Assembly (NCBI RefSeq): GCF_001654925.1
Contig: NZ_LXER01000007.1
Span: forward strand, 79,679-143,678
Direction: 5' to 3'
Length of the DNA stretch: 64,000 bases
Source: Buttiauxella brennerae ATCC 51605
GTDB taxonomy: Bacteria > Pseudomonadota > Gammaproteobacteria > Enterobacterales > Enterobacteriaceae
Shown here: one piece after another, positions 36,797-47,904 of the stretch
Position numbering within the stretch: the first letter of the stretch is position 1
How the letters are laid out: each line of letters opens with the position of its first letter
Program-made: the position numbers and the translations under genes
The notes under the pieces: model-generated
What the model was told of the DNA's origin: nothing
Databases searched by the model: none
Seen by the model: the letters and a program-made list of their open reading frames with translations, nothing else

Positions 36797-37996
36797 ATGT
36801 ATCAACCTGTCGCGTTATTTATAGGCCTGCGCTACATGCGTGGGCGAGCAGCTGACCGCTTCGGTCGCTTCGTCTCCTGGCTGTCGACTATTGGCATTAC
36901 GCTTGGCGTAATGGCTCTGGTGACGGTGCTTTCCGTGATGAACGGTTTTGAACGAGAGCTGCAAAACAACATTCTTGGGCTGATGCCACAAGCGATTATC
37001 ACCTCACCTGGTGGTTCCATTAATCCTGAAACGCTGCCAGCAAAAGACCTCAAACTCGAAGGCGTGACGCGCATTGCGCCAGTGACGACGGGTGATGTGG
37101 TGCTGCAAAGCGCTCGCAGCGTCGCTGTGGGTGTGATGCTGGGCGTGAAGCCAGAAGAAAAAGACCCGCTTTCGCCGTTCCTGGTGAACGTGAAACAGAC
37201 CGATCTGGTTGCCGGGAAATACAACATTATTCTGGGCGAACAACTTGCCGGGCAACTGGGTATTAAACGTGGTGACAGCATCCGTGTGATGGTGCCGTCA
37301 GCCAGCCAGTTCACGCCGATGGGGCGTTTGCCAAGCCAGCGTTTGTTCACCGTGATTGGTACTTTTGCAGCAAACAGCGAAGTCGACGGCTACCAGATGC
37401 TGGTGAACCAGCAAGATGCGTCACGCCTGATGCGCTATCCGGCGGGGAATATTACCGGCTGGCGTTTGTGGCTTGCTGAACCGCTGAAAGTCGATGTACT
37501 GAGCCAACAAACGCTACCGCAAGGCACCGAATGGAAAGACTGGCGCGAGCGCAAAGGTGAGCTGTTCCAGGCCGTGCGCATGGAAAAAAACATGATGGGG
37601 CTGTTGCTGAGCCTGATTGTGGCGGTTGCCGCGTTTAACATCATAACCTCGCTCGGCTTGTTGGTGATGGAAAAACAAGGCGAAGTGGCCATTCTCCAGA
37701 CCCAAGGGCTAACGCGTCGCCAAATCATGGCGGTGTTTATGGTGCAGGGGGCGAGTGCGGGTGTTATCGGCGCTCTGCTCGGTGCGCTGCTGGGCGCGTT
37801 ACTGGCCAGCCAGTTGAACAATTTGATGCCGATCATTGGCGCATTGCTCGATGGTGCGGCGCTGCCAGTCGCTATCGACCCTGTACAAGTTATTGTGATT
37901 GCGATTATTGCTATGGCTGTCGCACTGTTATCCACGCTTTACCCATCGTGGCGTGCTGCCGCGACACTTCCCGCTGAGGCTTTACGTTATGAGTAA
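36797..37996 (+). CDS. lolC: Lipoprotein release complex, permease LolC
   Basis: LolC is one of two membrane subunits of LolCDE, which extracts outer-membrane lipoproteins from the inner membrane and hands them to LolA. It has one N-terminal helix (about residues 25-48), a large periplasmic domain that includes the LolA-binding hook ([16 protein letters not shown]), and three C-terminal helices. The start at 36797 ([16 protein letters not shown]) gives 399 residues as in E. coli. The stop overlaps the lolD start by 8 bases. Confidence 0.97.
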   Translation: MYQPVALFIGLRYMRGRAADRFGRFVSWLSTIGITLGVMALVTVLSVMNGFERELQNNILGLMPQAIITSPGGSINPETLPAKDLKLEGVTRIAPVTTGDVVLQSARSVAVGVMLGVKPEEKDPLSPFLVNVKQTDLVAGKYNIILGEQLAGQLGIKRGDSIRVMVPSASQFTPMGRLPSQRLFTVIGTFAANSEVDGYQMLVNQQDASRLMRYPAGNITGWRLWLAEPLKVDVLSQQTLPQGTEWKDWRERKGELFQAVRMEKNMMGLLLSLIVAVAAFNIITSLGLLVMEKQGEVAILQTQGLTRRQIMAVFMVQGASAGVIGALLGALLGALLASQLNNLMPIIGALLDGAALPVAIDPVQVIVIAIIAMAVALLSTLYPSWRAAATLPAEALRYE

Positions 37997-38693
37997 TTCT
38001 GTCCTGTTGCAGTGTGACAAGCTGTGCAAACGCTATCAGGAAGGCAAAGTGCAAACGGACGTGTTGCATGATGTCAGCTTCAGCATCAATACCGGTGAGT
38101 TAATGGCGATTGTCGGCAGCTCCGGCTCCGGCAAAAGTACCTTGCTGCACCTGCTCGGCGGTTTGGATACACCAACGTCTGGTGATGTGATTTTCAATGG
38201 TAAGCCAATGAGCTCGATGTCTTCATCGGCGAAAGCAGAACTGCGTAACCGCGAACTCGGTTTTATCTATCAGTTCCACCATTTGCTGCCTGACTTTACC
38301 GCGATGGAAAACGTCGCCATGCCACTGCTCATCGGCAAAAAGAATACCGATGAGACCCGGCAACGTGCGCTCGACATGCTGAAAGCGGTTGGGCTTGATC
38401 ACCGCAGCAATCACCGTCCGTCAGAGTTGTCCGGTGGTGAGCGCCAGCGTGTGGCCATTGCCCGTGCACTGGTGAATAATCCACGCCTGGTGCTGGCCGA
38501 TGAACCCACCGGTAACCTCGATGCACGTAACGCAGACAGTATTTTCGAACTGCTTGGCGAGCTGAATGTGCGTCAGGGAACCGCGTTTTTAGTGGTGACT
38601 CACGACCTTAAACTGGCGAAGCGCATGTCTCGTCAGTTAGAAATGCAAGATGGTCGACTGACTCATGAGCTGACTTTGATGGGAGCCGATTAA
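37989..38693 (+). CDS. lolD: Lipoprotein release complex, ATPase LolD
   Basis: LolD is the ABC ATPase of LolCDE. Walker A ([16 protein letters not shown]), signature ([15 protein letters not shown]) and Walker B ([12 protein letters not shown]) are complete, with the [19 protein letters not shown]-loop. The start at 37989 lies inside the end of lolC and its stop shares a base with the lolE ATG, so the three proteins are translationally coupled. 234 residues versus 233. Confidence 0.98.
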   Translation: MSNSVLLQCDKLCKRYQEGKVQTDVLHDVSFSINTGELMAIVGSSGSGKSTLLHLLGGLDTPTSGDVIFNGKPMSSMSSSAKAELRNRELGFIYQFHHLLPDFTAMENVAMPLLIGKKNTDETRQRALDMLKAVGLDHRSNHRPSELSGGERQRVAIARALVNNPRLVLADEPTGNLDARNADSIFELLGELNVRQGTAFLVVTHDLKLAKRMSRQLEMQDGRLTHELTLMGAD

Positions 38694-39937
38694 TGGCCTC
38701 GCCACTGTCACTGCTTATTGGTTTACGTTTTAGCCGCGGGCGTCGCCGCAGCGGCATGGTGTCATTGATTTCAGTCATTTCCACGTTAGGTATCGCATTG
38801 GGTGTGGCAGTTCTGATCGTCGGCTTGAGTGCGATGAACGGTTTTGAGCGTGAACTGAATAACCGCATCCTGGCGGTTGTGCCACACGGTGAAATTGAGC
38901 CTGTTAACCAGCCATTCCATGACTGGAGCGGTGTTTTACAGCGTGTTGAAAAAGTTAAAGGGATTGCGGCAGCGGCACCCTATATCAACTTCACGGGCTT
39001 GGTGGAAAACGGGCCGAATCTGCGTGCTATTCAGGTAAAAGGTGTTGATCCTGCTCAGGAAGTTCGTCTTAGCGCCTTGCCGCAGTATGTGCAAAACAAC
39101 GCCTGGCAGAATTTTAAAGCGGGCCAGCAGCAGATTATCATCGGTAAAGGTGTGGCTGATGCGCTGAAGGTGAAGCAGGGCGACTGGATCTCTATCATGA
39201 TCCCGAACAGCGATGGTGGCACTAAGTTGCTGCAACCGAAGCGCGTGCGCCTGCAAGTTGAAGGCATTCTGGCGCTCAGCGGGCAGCTCGATCATAGCTT
39301 TGCGATGGTGCCAATGGCCGATGCGCAGAGTTATTTAGATATGAGTGACAGTGTCACGGGCATCGCGATTAAAGTGAATGATGTCTTTAACGCAAACCAA
39401 CTGGTGCGCGATGCGGGTGAAGTCACCAACGCTTATGTCTACATCAAAAGCTGGATTGGCACATACGGTTACATGTATCGCGACATTCAAATGATTCGCG
39501 CCATTATGTATCTGGCAATGGTGCTGGTGATTGGTGTTGCCTGCTTTAACATCGTTTCAACACTCGTTATGGCAGTTAAAGACAAGAGTAGCGACATTGC
39601 CGTGCTGCGTACGCTGGGGGCGAAAGACGGTTTGATTCGCGCCATTTTCGTCTGGTACGGTCTGCTGGCGGGGTTGTTTGGCAGCGTAAGCGGAGTGATT
39701 GTCGGTGTGCTTGCTTCCTGGCAACTGACCAATATTATCCGCGTGATTGAGAAGTTAATCGGCCACCAATTCCTGTCTGGCGACATCTACTTTATTGATT
39801 TCCTGCCATCAGAACTTCATTGGTTGGACGTATTTTATGTGCTGATCACAGCGTTGTTATTGAGTTTGCTCGCCAGTTGGTATCCAGCGCGCCGAGCCAG
39901 TAATATCGATCCAGCACGAGTGTTAAGCGGGCAATAA
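38693..39937 (+). CDS. lolE: Lipoprotein release complex, permease LolE
   Basis: LolE is the second membrane subunit of LolCDE and first contacts the lipoprotein. Topology is as for LolC: an N-terminal helix (about 20-45), a periplasmic domain, and three C-terminal helices ending [19 protein letters not shown]. It is 414 residues, same as E. coli. The window also holds two clients of this machine, YcfL and LpoB. Confidence 0.97.
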   Translation: MASPLSLLIGLRFSRGRRRSGMVSLISVISTLGIALGVAVLIVGLSAMNGFERELNNRILAVVPHGEIEPVNQPFHDWSGVLQRVEKVKGIAAAAPYINFTGLVENGPNLRAIQVKGVDPAQEVRLSALPQYVQNNAWQNFKAGQQQIIIGKGVADALKVKQGDWISIMIPNSDGGTKLLQPKRVRLQVEGILALSGQLDHSFAMVPMADAQSYLDMSDSVTGIAIKVNDVFNANQLVRDAGEVTNAYVYIKSWIGTYGYMYRDIQMIRAIMYLAMVLVIGVACFNIVSTLVMAVKDKSSDIAVLRTLGAKDGLIRAIFVWYGLLAGLFGSVSGVIVGVLASWQLTNIIRVIEKLIGHQFLSGDIYFIDFLPSELHWLDVFYVLITALLLSLLASWYPARRASNIDPARVLSGQ

Positions 39938-39957
39938 ACTATCAATATAAATAATAT

Positions 39958-40032
39958 CCCCTGAATAATTCGAGATGCTGCGGGCGGCAAGGGAATCAAG
40001 CCAACGCCCCTGCAACTTGAATTCTTCAGGGG
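39958..40032. repeat. 75-bp palindromic repeat between lolE and nagK
   Basis: Ends CCCCTGAATAATTCGAG and its partner TTGAATTCTTCAGGGG are imperfect inverted repeats; the inside keeps GGGCGGCAAG and CCTGCAACTTGAA, motifs shared with the ERIC ends. It looks like an ERIC-related element that lost its core, or a separate small MITE. Confidence 0.55.
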
Positions 40033-40047
40033 CAAAGGGGAACTGCG

Positions 40048-40959
40048 ATGTACTACGGATTTGACATTGGCGGCAGTAAAATGGCTCTTGGGGTCTACGA
40101 CAGTGAGCGTCGTCTGCAATGGGAAAAACGCGTTCCCACCCCGCATGACAGTTATGAAAACTTTTTAGCGGCTATCGCTTCCATGGTTCAGGAAGCCGAT
40201 AGCCGTTTTGGTATCAAGGGTTCAGTGGGCATTGGTATTCCTGGTATGCCCGTCACGGACGATGGCACCCTGTATGCGGCAAACGTACCGGCAGCCAATG
40301 GCAAACCCGTGCAGGCCGACCTGAGCGCGATGCTCGGGCGTGAAGTGCGCATGGATAACGATGCCAACTGCTTTGCGTTATCCGAAGCCTGGGATGATGA
40401 ATTCCGCGCATATCCGGTGGTGATGGGTCTGATTCTGGGTACGGGCGTGGGCGGTGGCATCATCGTAAACGGCAAATCCATTACCGGGCGTAGCTATATT
40501 ACCGGTGAATTTGGCCATACCCGCCTGCCTGTTGATGCGCTTGACGTGCTGGGCCGTGATATCCCGCTGACGCGTTGCGGTTGCGGCCAACATGGCTGTA
40601 TCGAAAACTATCTTTCCGGGCGTGGATTTGCGTGGGTTTACCAACACTTCTACTCTGAAGCACTGGATTCCAAAGAGATTGTTGCCCGTTATCGCGCAGG
40701 TGATGACAAAGCGGTCGCGCATGTTGATCGTTTCGTTGAGCTGCTGGCTTGCTGCCTGGGCAGCCTGTTAACGGCCATTGACCCGCATCTGGTGGTCATC
40801 GGTGGCGGGTTATCTAACTTTACTGAGATGTATCAACAACTGCCTTCGCGTTTACCTAAGTATCTTTTGCCGGTGGCAAAAGTTCCGCGGATTGAACCTG
40901 CGCGACATGGTGATGCAGGGGGCATGCGTGGTGCGGCTTTCCTCCATTTTACGGAGTAA
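40048..40959 (+). CDS. nagK: N-acetyl-D-glucosamine kinase
   Basis: NagK phosphorylates GlcNAc released from recycled murein. It is a ROK-family protein: [13 protein letters not shown] phosphate loop at the N-terminus, [13 protein letters not shown] near residue 131, catalytic Asp in MDNDANCFA, and the zinc site [15 protein letters not shown]. It is 303 residues, same as E. coli. cobB starts 3 bases after its stop. It acts downstream of NagZ, also in this window. Confidence 0.97.
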   Translation: MYYGFDIGGSKMALGVYDSERRLQWEKRVPTPHDSYENFLAAIASMVQEADSRFGIKGSVGIGIPGMPVTDDGTLYAANVPAANGKPVQADLSAMLGREVRMDNDANCFALSEAWDDEFRAYPVVMGLILGTGVGGGIIVNGKSITGRSYITGEFGHTRLPVDALDVLGRDIPLTRCGCGQHGCIENYLSGRGFAWVYQHFYSEALDSKEIVARYRAGDDKAVAHVDRFVELLACCLGSLLTAIDPHLVVIGGGLSNFTEMYQQLPSRLPKYLLPVAKVPRIEPARHGDAGGMRGAAFLHFTE

Positions 40960-40962
40960 CTT

Positions 40963-41787
40963 ATGCTATCGCGTCGTCAACATAGGCTTAGCCGGTTCCG
41001 AAAAAACAAACGTTTGCTGAGGCAGCGCCTGCGTCAGCGTGCTTTTTTCAGAGACAGTCCAGGACCCGAAGCGATGGAAAAACCCAGAGTAGTGGTACTG
41101 ACCGGGGCGGGGATTTCCGCCGAGTCAGGGATTCGTACCTTCCGTGCCACAGATGGTCTGTGGGAAGAGCACCGGGTGGAAGATGTGGCAACGCCGGAAG
41201 GTTTTGCACGTGACCCTGAACTGGTGCAGGCATTTTATAATGCACGCCGTCAGCAACTGCAACAGGCCGAAATCAAACCGAATGCGGCGCATCTGGCGCT
41301 GGCACGGCTTGAGGAAGAGTTAGGCGACCATTTTCTGTTGGTGACGCAGAACATTGATAACCTCCACGAACGTGCCGGCAATAAAAACGTCATTCATATG
41401 CATGGTGAACTGCTGAAAGTGCGTTGTGCGCGTAGTGGGCAAGTGCTGGAGTGGAAAGGGGATATTACCCGCGAAGACCGCTGCCATTGCTGCCAGCTTT
41501 CTGCACCGCTGCGCCCGCATGTGGTGTGGTTTGGCGAAATGCCACTGGGCATGGATGAAATTTATCAGGCGCTCGCTACCGCGGATTACTTTATTGCTAT
41601 CGGCACGTCGGGCCACGTTTACCCGGCAGCCGGGTTCGTGCACGAAGCCCGTTTGCAGGGTGCACATACCGTTGAGCTTAACCTTGAACCGAGCCAGGTT
41701 GGTAGCGAGTTTGAGGAGAAATTCTACGGCTTAGCCAGTGAAGTGGTGCCTGAGTATGTGGATAGATTGTTGAAAGGGCTGTCTTAA
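40963..41787 (+). CDS. cobB: NAD-dependent deacylase CobB (sirtuin)
   Basis: CobB removes acetyl and succinyl groups from lysines, for example on acetyl-CoA synthetase. The sirtuin motifs [26 protein letters not shown] and the catalytic His in IHMHGEL are present, with zinc ligands in VRCARSG and RCHCCQ. The N-terminal Arg-rich extension ([20 protein letters not shown] region) of the long E. coli isoform is kept, as is the internal ATG at 41074 for the short form. 274 residues versus 279. Confidence 0.96.
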   Translation: MLSRRQHRLSRFRKNKRLLRQRLRQRAFFRDSPGPEAMEKPRVVVLTGAGISAESGIRTFRATDGLWEEHRVEDVATPEGFARDPELVQAFYNARRQQLQQAEIKPNAAHLALARLEEELGDHFLLVTQNIDNLHERAGNKNVIHMHGELLKVRCARSGQVLEWKGDITREDRCHCCQLSAPLRPHVVWFGEMPLGMDEIYQALATADYFIAIGTSGHVYPAAGFVHEARLQGAHTVELNLEPSQVGSEFEEKFYGLASEVVPEYVDRLLKGLS

Positions 41788-41791
41788 AACC

Positions 41792-41840
41792 ATCCTCACC
41801 CTAACGCTCTCCTTGAAGGAGAGGGTCGGGGTGAGGGGAT
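41792..41840. repeat. Palindromic repeat/terminator between cobB and potD
   Basis: ATCCTCACCC…CTCTCC and GGAGAG…GGGTGAGGGGAT fold into a long hairpin with internal loops. The CCTCACCC/CTCTCC palindrome resembles dispersed extragenic elements of enterobacteria. It lies between convergent genes and may also terminate transcription. Confidence 0.6.
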
Positions 41841-41855
41841 ACATCAACGCTAAAC

Positions 41856-42902
41856 TCAGCGTCCAGCCTTCAACTTCTGATAATACGACTCGTAAATCGC
41901 ACTCGCATCACCCACATCGTTCTGCCACTCACCGTTTTTCAGCACGGCTTCGTCCGGGTACAGCGTCTTATCGCCAGACACTTCTTTTGGCAGCAGTTTA
42001 CGTGCTTCAAGATTTGGCGTCGGGTAGCCGATCGTTTCTGCTACTTGTTTTGCCACATCCGGGCGCAGCAGGAAGTTAATCAGTTTCAGCGCACCGTCGA
42101 CGTTTTTAGCATTTGCCGGAATAGATAGGTTATCCATCCAGAAAATCCCGCCTTCTTTTGGCCAGACAATTTCCAGTGGCGTGCCCGACTGGCGTGCGAC
42201 ATACGCAGAACCGTTCCACACCATACCGAGATTCACTTCGCCTTCCATAAACGGGTTGGCTGGGTTATCTGAGTTAAATGCCGCCACGTTTGGCATCAGT
42301 TTTTGCAGCTCGTGGTAAGCCGCCTCAATCTCTTTTGGATCGGTGGTATTGCCGGAATAACCCAGTTTACGCAGCGCCACCTGGAACACTTCACGTGCAT
42401 CATCAGTCATCAACAGGCTTTGCTTATATTCCGGTTTCCACAAATCGGCCCAACTGGTGATGGTTTTCGGGTCTATGGCGTCGCTATTAACGCCAATCGC
42501 TGTCGCACCCCAGATATAAGGAATGGAATAGTCGTTATTTGGATCGAAGGGCTTGTTGAGCATTTCCGGATCGAGATTCTTGAAGTTGCTCAGTTTGCTT
42601 TTGTCGATCTTCTGGAGCATACCTTCATTGCGCATTTTCGCGACAAAGTAGGTCGATGGCACCACTAAATCGTAGGCACCTTCTTTATAAGTTTTCAGTT
42701 TGGCGTACATAGTTTCATTCGACTCGTAAGTCGAATAAATCACCTTAATACCGGTTTCTTTAGTGAACTGTTCAAGCAGGCCGGGTGGCACATACTCGGT
42801 CCAGTTATAGAAGTAGATCGTCTTGCTATCGTCGGCATGTGCAGCGCCCATACCCAGTACCAGAACGCCCGCAGCGAGCAGGTGGCGTGGCCATTTAGTC
42901 AT
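41856..42902 (-). CDS. potD: Spermidine/putrescine-binding protein PotD
   Basis: PotD is the periplasmic binding protein of the spermidine-preferring ABC importer. A signal peptide (about residues 1-23, ending AHA) precedes YFYNWTEYVPPGLLEQF; the ligand-box residues in YESNETMY, PSTYFV, IPYIWGATAIG and WNGSAY are conserved. It is 348 residues, same as E. coli. Its start overlaps the end of potC by 4 bases; order on the minus strand is potA-potB-potC-potD. Confidence 0.97.
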   Translation of the reverse strand: MTKWPRHLLAAGVLVLGMGAAHADDSKTIYFYNWTEYVPPGLLEQFTKETGIKVIYSTYESNETMYAKLKTYKEGAYDLVVPSTYFVAKMRNEGMLQKIDKSKLSNFKNLDPEMLNKPFDPNNDYSIPYIWGATAIGVNSDAIDPKTITSWADLWKPEYKQSLLMTDDAREVFQVALRKLGYSGNTTDPKEIEAAYHELQKLMPNVAAFNSDNPANPFMEGEVNLGMVWNGSAYVARQSGTPLEIVWPKEGGIFWMDNLSIPANAKNVDGALKLINFLLRPDVAKQVAETIGYPTPNLEARKLLPKEVSGDKTLYPDEAVLKNGEWQNDVGDASAIYESYYQKLKAGR

Positions 42903-43684
42903 TTTAACGTCCCCTGAGTTTTATCACGAAGAATAAGCTGACTGGCAACGACCAGGACCAGCGAGAGTACCAACAGAATGGTAGCAAGTGCATTCACCTC
43001 GGGTGAAACACCGACCTTCACCATTGAGTAAATCTTCAACGGTAAAATTTCATAACTTGGCCCGGTGACGAACGAAGAAACCACTACATCGTCCATTGAG
43101 AGCGTAAAACTGAGCAGCCAGCCTGCGGCAACGGCAGGCATCGCGAGTGGCAAAAGGATCTTGCGCAGAATCGTCAACTCGCTGGCACCTAAATCTTTCG
43201 CTGCTTCTAACATGCGCACATCAAAGCCTTTCAAGCGGGAATAGACGGTCACCACCACAAATGGCAGGCAGAAGGTGATATGCGAGAACAGCAGCGACCA
43301 GAAGCCAAGCGAAACGCCCAGCAGCATAAACAGCACCAGCAGTGAAATTGCCATCACGATATCGGGCGACATCATCACCACAAACAGCATACCGCTGACG
43401 AAAGGTTTGCCGCGAAAACGGTAGCGGTATAACGCCACCGCCGTTAACGAGCCAATTAACGTGGCCGCAGTGGCAGAAAACACCGCCATAGTCAGCGAGT
43501 GTTGTGCGGCTTGCAACAGGCTGTCGTTGTTCATCAGCAGGCTGTACCACTTACCGGTAAAGCCTTGCCAGTTGATACCGAAACGCGAACTGTTAAATGA
43601 GTTGACGATCAAAATGATAATCGGAATGTACAGATACGCGTAAATGGCGGTCATAAAGCCGCCACGGAGCAGGCGACCAATCAT
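42899..43684 (-). CDS. potC: Spermidine/putrescine permease PotC
   Basis: PotC is one of two membrane subunits of the polyamine importer. Six hydrophobic segments are visible and the cytoplasmic EAA loop reads LEAAKDLGASELTILRKILLP. The start at 43684 ([11 protein letters not shown]) overlaps the potB stop in an ATGA arrangement; longer in-frame extensions are not supported. 261 residues versus 264, with a shorter C-terminal tail. Confidence 0.96.
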   Translation of the reverse strand: MIGRLLRGGFMTAIYAYLYIPIIILIVNSFNSSRFGINWQGFTGKWYSLLMNNDSLLQAAQHSLTMAVFSATAATLIGSLTAVALYRYRFRGKPFVSGMLFVVMMSPDIVMAISLLVLFMLLGVSLGFWSLLFSHITFCLPFVVVTVYSRLKGFDVRMLEAAKDLGASELTILRKILLPLAMPAVAAGWLLSFTLSMDDVVVSSFVTGPSYEILPLKIYSMVKVGVSPEVNALATILLVLSLVLVVASQLILRDKTQGTLK

Positions 43685-44538
43685 TCTAATTCCACCTTCT
43701 TGTTTAACAGGCTGGCGGCACGCCAATAAATCAGCAGCATCAGCCCCATCACCAGCGTAAGGGTAATGCTGGTGGCTGCACCAAACGGCCAGTCGCGGAT
43801 ATTCAGGAACTGGCTTTTTATCACGTTGCCGATCAGCAGGTTTTTCGCGCCACCCATCAGGTCGGACACATAAAACAGCCCCATCGCAGGCAGCATGACC
43901 AGTAGACAACCGGCAATAATTCCTGGCATAGTGAGTGGAACAATAATGCGGATAAACGTCTGTAGTTTGCTGGCCCCCAAATCGCGCGCCGCTTCCAGTA
44001 GCGGTTTATCGAGTTTTTCGATACTCGAGTAGAGCGGCATCACCATAAATGGCAGCAGGATATAAACCAGCCCAAGGATCACCGCACTTTCGGTGTACAT
44101 GATGCGAATCGGAGTATCTATTACGCCGAGCCACAGCAAGAACGCGTTCAGGTAGCCTTTGGTGCTGAGGAAAATTTTAAGCCCATAAATGCGAATGAGT
44201 GAGTTCGTCCAGAACGGAACAATCAGTAAAAACAGCAGCAATGGGCGCACGCGCTCTGGCAAGCGCGCGAGGAACCAGGCAAACGGATAACCCAGCACCA
44301 GGCAGGCGAGGGTCGCAATCACCGCCATATTCAGCGAATGCAGCAGCACTTGCGCATACAGCGGGTCGGCAAGTCGGGTGTAGTTGTCCAGCGTGAAAAC
44401 CATGCTGACGAAATGGGCATCATCACGTGTCAGGAAACTGGTCCCGATGATCATCAGGTTAGGCAGGAACACAAACAGCACCAGCCAACCGACGATGGTG
44501 GCGATCACCATGTTCTGGAATTTACGCGAGCTCTTCAT
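43681..44538 (-). CDS. potB: Spermidine/putrescine permease PotB
   Basis: PotB is the partner membrane subunit. Six hydrophobic segments, with the EAA loop [22 protein letters not shown] chose the start at 44538 ([18 protein letters not shown]), which gives the 285-residue form and lies 17 bases inside the end of potA; an in-frame extension upstream to 44634 only reads through potA out of frame. Translation coupling with potA is likely. Confidence 0.95.
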   Translation of the reverse strand: MKSSRKFQNMVIATIVGWLVLFVFLPNLMIIGTSFLTRDDAHFVSMVFTLDNYTRLADPLYAQVLLHSLNMAVIATLACLVLGYPFAWFLARLPERVRPLLLFLLIVPFWTNSLIRIYGLKIFLSTKGYLNAFLLWLGVIDTPIRIMYTESAVILGLVYILLPFMVMPLYSSIEKLDKPLLEAARDLGASKLQTFIRIIVPLTMPGIIAGCLLVMLPAMGLFYVSDLMGGAKNLLIGNVIKSQFLNIRDWPFGAATSITLTLVMGLMLLIYWRAASLLNKKVELE

Positions 44539-45658
44539 CTGCCAGCACAACCTCCCAACTTTCAACCCAGTTAATCGCCATTTTTTGATTGAGCGTGTGG
44601 TCAAAATCCGGGTCATCTTCATTAAAGAATTCACTGACCATCACCATTTTGCCGTTTTCAAGCTCGACGTTAGATTCCAGCGTCATGCCTTTATAGTTTC
44701 GTTCACGCACATAACCAATCAAGCCATCGGCAATGTGGGTGTCACTAATTTCTTCAACACGCAGATCTTCCGGGCGCAACAGTACTTTTAACCGCTGCCC
44801 GGTAGTGACCGGCATGTTCGCGTAAATATGGCATTCGCGGCCTTCAACGTTTGCCAGCACGCGCTGTTCATCAATACGCTCAATGACGACGGCATCGAAG
44901 ATATTAATCTCACCGATGAAACTCGCCACGAACAGGTTCTTCGGCTCTTCGTAAATTTCACGCGGTGTGCCGTCTTGTTCAATTCGACCATCGCGCATCA
45001 CCACAATCCGGTCGGACATGGTTAAGGCCTCTTCCTGGTCGTGAGTCACGAACACAAAGGTGATACCGAGCTTACGCTGGAGCGCTTTTAATTCGTTTTG
45101 CATCTGCTTGCGCAGTTTGTAATCGAGCGCTGAGAGCGATTCATCAAGCAGTAACAGGCGTGGTTTATTGACCACCGCCCGCGCAATCGCCACACGCTGT
45201 TGCTGGCCGCCAGATAACTGATGCGGCTTACGCTGGGCAAACTCCTCAAGTTGCACCATTTTCAACGCGTCCGTCACGCGCGGCGATATCTCGGCCGCAG
45301 GCGTTTTCTGCATTCTTAAACCGAATGCCACGTTTTCAAAAACGGTCATGTGAGGGAAAAGGGCGTAGCTCTGGAAGACGGTGTTGACGTGGCGATGTTC
45401 AGCCGGAACGCGCGTAATGTCGAGGTTCTCAAGCGAGATAGTCCCGGAATCAACGCTTTCCAGCCCGGCGATTAAGCGTAGCACAGTGGTTTTGCCACAG
45501 CCGGAAGGGCCCAGGAGCGTCAGGAATTCACCATCACTAATGGTGAGAGATAAATCAGAAATAACGGTTTTACCATCAAAGCTCTTTCTTACTCCCACCA
45601 GTTCTACCAGCGGAGAGAGCGAACATTGCTGTTTATTCAATTTTTTACGCTGTCCCAT
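44522..45658 (-). CDS. potA: Spermidine/putrescine import ATPase PotA
   Basis: PotA powers the importer. Walker [17 protein letters not shown], signature [15 protein letters not shown] and Walker [13 protein letters not shown] are complete, and the C-terminal TOBE regulatory domain (about residues 245-378) includes [13 protein letters not shown], relevant to feedback by spermidine. The start at 45658 ([11 protein letters not shown]) matches E. coli, 378 residues; the in-frame extension to 45706 is not supported. It is first in the operon and divergent from pepT. Confidence 0.97.
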   Translation of the reverse strand: MGQRKKLNKQQCSLSPLVELVGVRKSFDGKTVISDLSLTISDGEFLTLLGPSGCGKTTVLRLIAGLESVDSGTISLENLDITRVPAEHRHVNTVFQSYALFPHMTVFENVAFGLRMQKTPAAEISPRVTDALKMVQLEEFAQRKPHQLSGGQQQRVAIARAVVNKPRLLLLDESLSALDYKLRKQMQNELKALQRKLGITFVFVTHDQEEALTMSDRIVVMRDGRIEQDGTPREIYEEPKNLFVASFIGEINIFDAVVIERIDEQRVLANVEGRECHIYANMPVTTGQRLKVLLRPEDLRVEEISDTHIADGLIGYVRERNYKGMTLESNVELENGKMVMVSEFFNEDDPDFDHTLNQKMAINWVESWEVVLADEELA

Positions 45659-45951
45659 ATAAGACGCATCAAATTGCGGGCTGATGCGGGGTTTGTGATT
45701 AACCACCTTGCGGTTTCTGCACGTGTTTAAGTAAGGGCTGGCATTCTACGGCAAAGCATTGATATCGCCAATCCTTGATACTTTCCTGGGGTTTGATTAT
45801 GAATATGTTTAAAGCAGCAAACACCAAATCCACTCGCATTGCATTACATTCGTGACTATTTTCAACACTACCAGGCTAAAAGTGACCTAACGCAATATTT
45901 GCATCTGTGGCTTACTGATAATGAAGTCACAAAAATTGAGGGTAGCGCGAC
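45659..45951. other. potA-pepT divergent promoter region
   Basis: These 293 bases hold no ORF. TTGATATCGCCAAT at about 45759 is a weak FNR-like match (pepT is FNR-activated in Salmonella), but it lies far from the pepT start. No clear -10/-35 pair was identified. Confidence 0.3.
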
Positions 45952-47178
45952 ATGGATAAATTACTTGAACGTTTCTTACATTATGTCTCTTTGGATACGC
46001 AGTCCAAATCCGGCGTAAAGCAAGTTCCCAGCACTGAAGGCCAGTGGAAGTTGTTGCGGTTACTAAAAGAACAAATGGAAGAGATGGGTTTGGTGAATGT
46101 GACCATTGCTGAGCATGGCACAGTCATGGGAACACTTCCGTCTACCGTCGATAAAAAAGTCCCGCCCATTGGCTTTATCTCTCATGTGGATACCGCGCCT
46201 GATTTTTCGGGTAAAAATGTCAATCCGCAAATTGTTGAAAACTATCGCGGTGGCGATATTGCGCTCGGTATTGGCGATGAAGTGCTCTCCCCGGTGATGT
46301 TCCCCGTGCTGCACCAGTTACTTGGCCAAACGCTGATCACCACCGATGGCAAAACGCTACTTGGGGCGGATGACAAAGCAGGCGTCGCTGAAATCATGAC
46401 TGCGCTGGCTGTTCTGCAAGAGAAGAAGATTCCGCACGGTGATATTCGTGTCGCCTTCACGCCGGATGAAGAAGTGGGCAAAGGTGCTAAGTACTTTGAT
46501 GTGGAAGCATTTGACGCGCAATGGGCTTATACCGTTGATGGCGGTGGCGTGGGTGAGCTGGAGTGTGAAAACTTTAATGCCGCGTCAGTCACTATCAAAA
46601 TCGTTGGCAACAATGTTCACCCGGGCTCAGCGAAAGGTGTGATGGTCAACGCGCTTTCGATTGCCGCGCGCATCCACGCTGACGTGCCTGCAGACGAAAG
46701 CCCGGAATGTACCGCAGGGTACGAAGGTTTCTATCATCTGCATGGTATGAAAGGCTCAGTCGACCGCGCAGAAATGCACTACATCATCCGTGATTTTGAT
46801 CGCGAGCAGTTTGAAGCGCGTAAACGTAAGATGATGGATATCGCCAAAAAAGTCGGTAAAGGGCTGCACCCGGACTGCTATATCGAACTGGTTATCGACG
46901 ACAGTTATTACAACATGCGTGAGAAAGTCGCCGAGCATCCGTACATTGTGGAAGTGGCGCAGCAGGCGATGCGTGACTGTGACATCGAACCCATCATGAA
47001 ACCGATTCGCGGCGGCACCGATGGCGCGCAACTGTCGTTTAAAGGTTTACCTTGCCCGAACTTGTTCACTGGCGGCTATAATTACCACGGCAAACATGAG
47101 TTTGTGACGCTGGAAGGAATGGAAAAAGCAGTGGCGGTGATTGTGCGTATTGCTGAACTGACGGCGAAGCAAAGCTAG
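45952..47178 (+). CDS. pepT: Peptidase T (tripeptidase)
   Basis: PepT is a cytoplasmic zinc aminotripeptidase of the M20 family. Zinc ligands are visible in [30 protein letters not shown] (general base Glu), [12 protein letters not shown] and [10 protein letters not shown]. It is 408 residues, same as E. coli, and has the potA-pepT divergent arrangement seen there. A terminator follows, after which the accessory region begins. Confidence 0.97.
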   Translation: MDKLLERFLHYVSLDTQSKSGVKQVPSTEGQWKLLRLLKEQMEEMGLVNVTIAEHGTVMGTLPSTVDKKVPPIGFISHVDTAPDFSGKNVNPQIVENYRGGDIALGIGDEVLSPVMFPVLHQLLGQTLITTDGKTLLGADDKAGVAEIMTALAVLQEKKIPHGDIRVAFTPDEEVGKGAKYFDVEAFDAQWAYTVDGGGVGELECENFNAASVTIKIVGNNVHPGSAKGVMVNALSIAARIHADVPADESPECTAGYEGFYHLHGMKGSVDRAEMHYIIRDFDREQFEARKRKMMDIAKKVGKGLHPDCYIELVIDDSYYNMREKVAEHPYIVEVAQQAMRDCDIEPIMKPIRGGTDGAQLSFKGLPCPNLFTGGYNYHGKHEFVTLEGMEKAVAVIVRIAELTAKQS

Positions 47179-47206
47179 ATTAGTTTTAGCGCTGGCAGTG
47201 GAAAGA

Positions 47207-47229
47207 AGAGGGGCGAAAAGCCCCTTTGT
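47207..47229 (+). terminator. pepT terminator
   Basis: GGGGC and GCCCC pair around GAAAA and are followed by TTTGTT. It lies about 30 bases after the pepT stop. Confidence 0.65.
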
Positions 47230-47292
47230 TGTATTTGCTGATAGTGAAATTCAAAGAGAGCATGACTCAACATACGGCGACAAAGGGATTTT

Positions 47293-47706
47293 ATGATGAA
47301 TTTAATTGATGACCTTAAGACGAAGTATCCGGGAGCCCAGGCATGGTCATTCGGGGACAATCCTGATATGGCAGATGAGCTTGCAGACTTAGTCATGAAA
47401 GGGATGAAAACAGCATCATGCGGTTCTCTTACTTCATTTCAGGCAGAAGAATCAGCCTCTAAAATAGGGGGATATCATATTATTCTCGATGGACAAGCCT
47501 CACCAGCATGCGTCATCAGAATGGTATCGATGCGCCTGATCCGTTTTTCTGATGTGACTGAAGAGTTTGCAAGGAAAGAAGGTGAAGGGGATTTGAGCCT
47601 TGAATACTGGAGGAGAGAACATAAAGCATTTTTCACCCGAGAAGGCTTTTACTCTGACGACATGGAGCTTGTAGCCGAAGAGTTTGAGGTGATTGAAGTT
47701 CTGTAA
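47293..47706 (+). CDS. ASCH-domain protein
   Basis: This is a 137-residue protein of the ASCH superfamily, an RNA-binding/nucleotide-processing fold related to PUA; its substrate is unknown. The pattern AWSFGDNPDMADELADLVMKG, KTASCGSL and the closing FTREGFYSDDMELVAEEFEVI fit single-domain bacterial members. Tandem ATGs occur at 47293 and 47296, both near AGGGA. Its base composition is AT-rich (43% GC in the line 47521-47580), sharply different from the next gene. Not present at this locus in E. coli. Confidence 0.75.
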   Translation: MMNLIDDLKTKYPGAQAWSFGDNPDMADELADLVMKGMKTASCGSLTSFQAEESASKIGGYHIILDGQASPACVIRMVSMRLIRFSDVTEEFARKEGEGDLSLEYWRREHKAFFTREGFYSDDMELVAEEFEVIEVL

Positions 47707-47904
47707 TTCGCTCATAGCCGACTTGTTGCAACTTCAGTCTGCTGGTTGTCCTTTTCGTTCGACTTTGCAAAGATGTGTCGCACACGATTTAATCGCACGA
47801 ACAAGCAGCAGGACCTACTCGCCGCGACCCACACCTGAAGCCCCTGCAACAACACGCTGGTGGCAAAGCCTGCGTCGAACGGGTTCTGCTCTGAGGATTC
47901 CAAC

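Noticed and set aside
42899..43909. 336-residue version of PotC
   Set aside because: The extra N-terminal part is the potB 3' end read in another frame; the family start at 43684 fits length and ATGA overlap.
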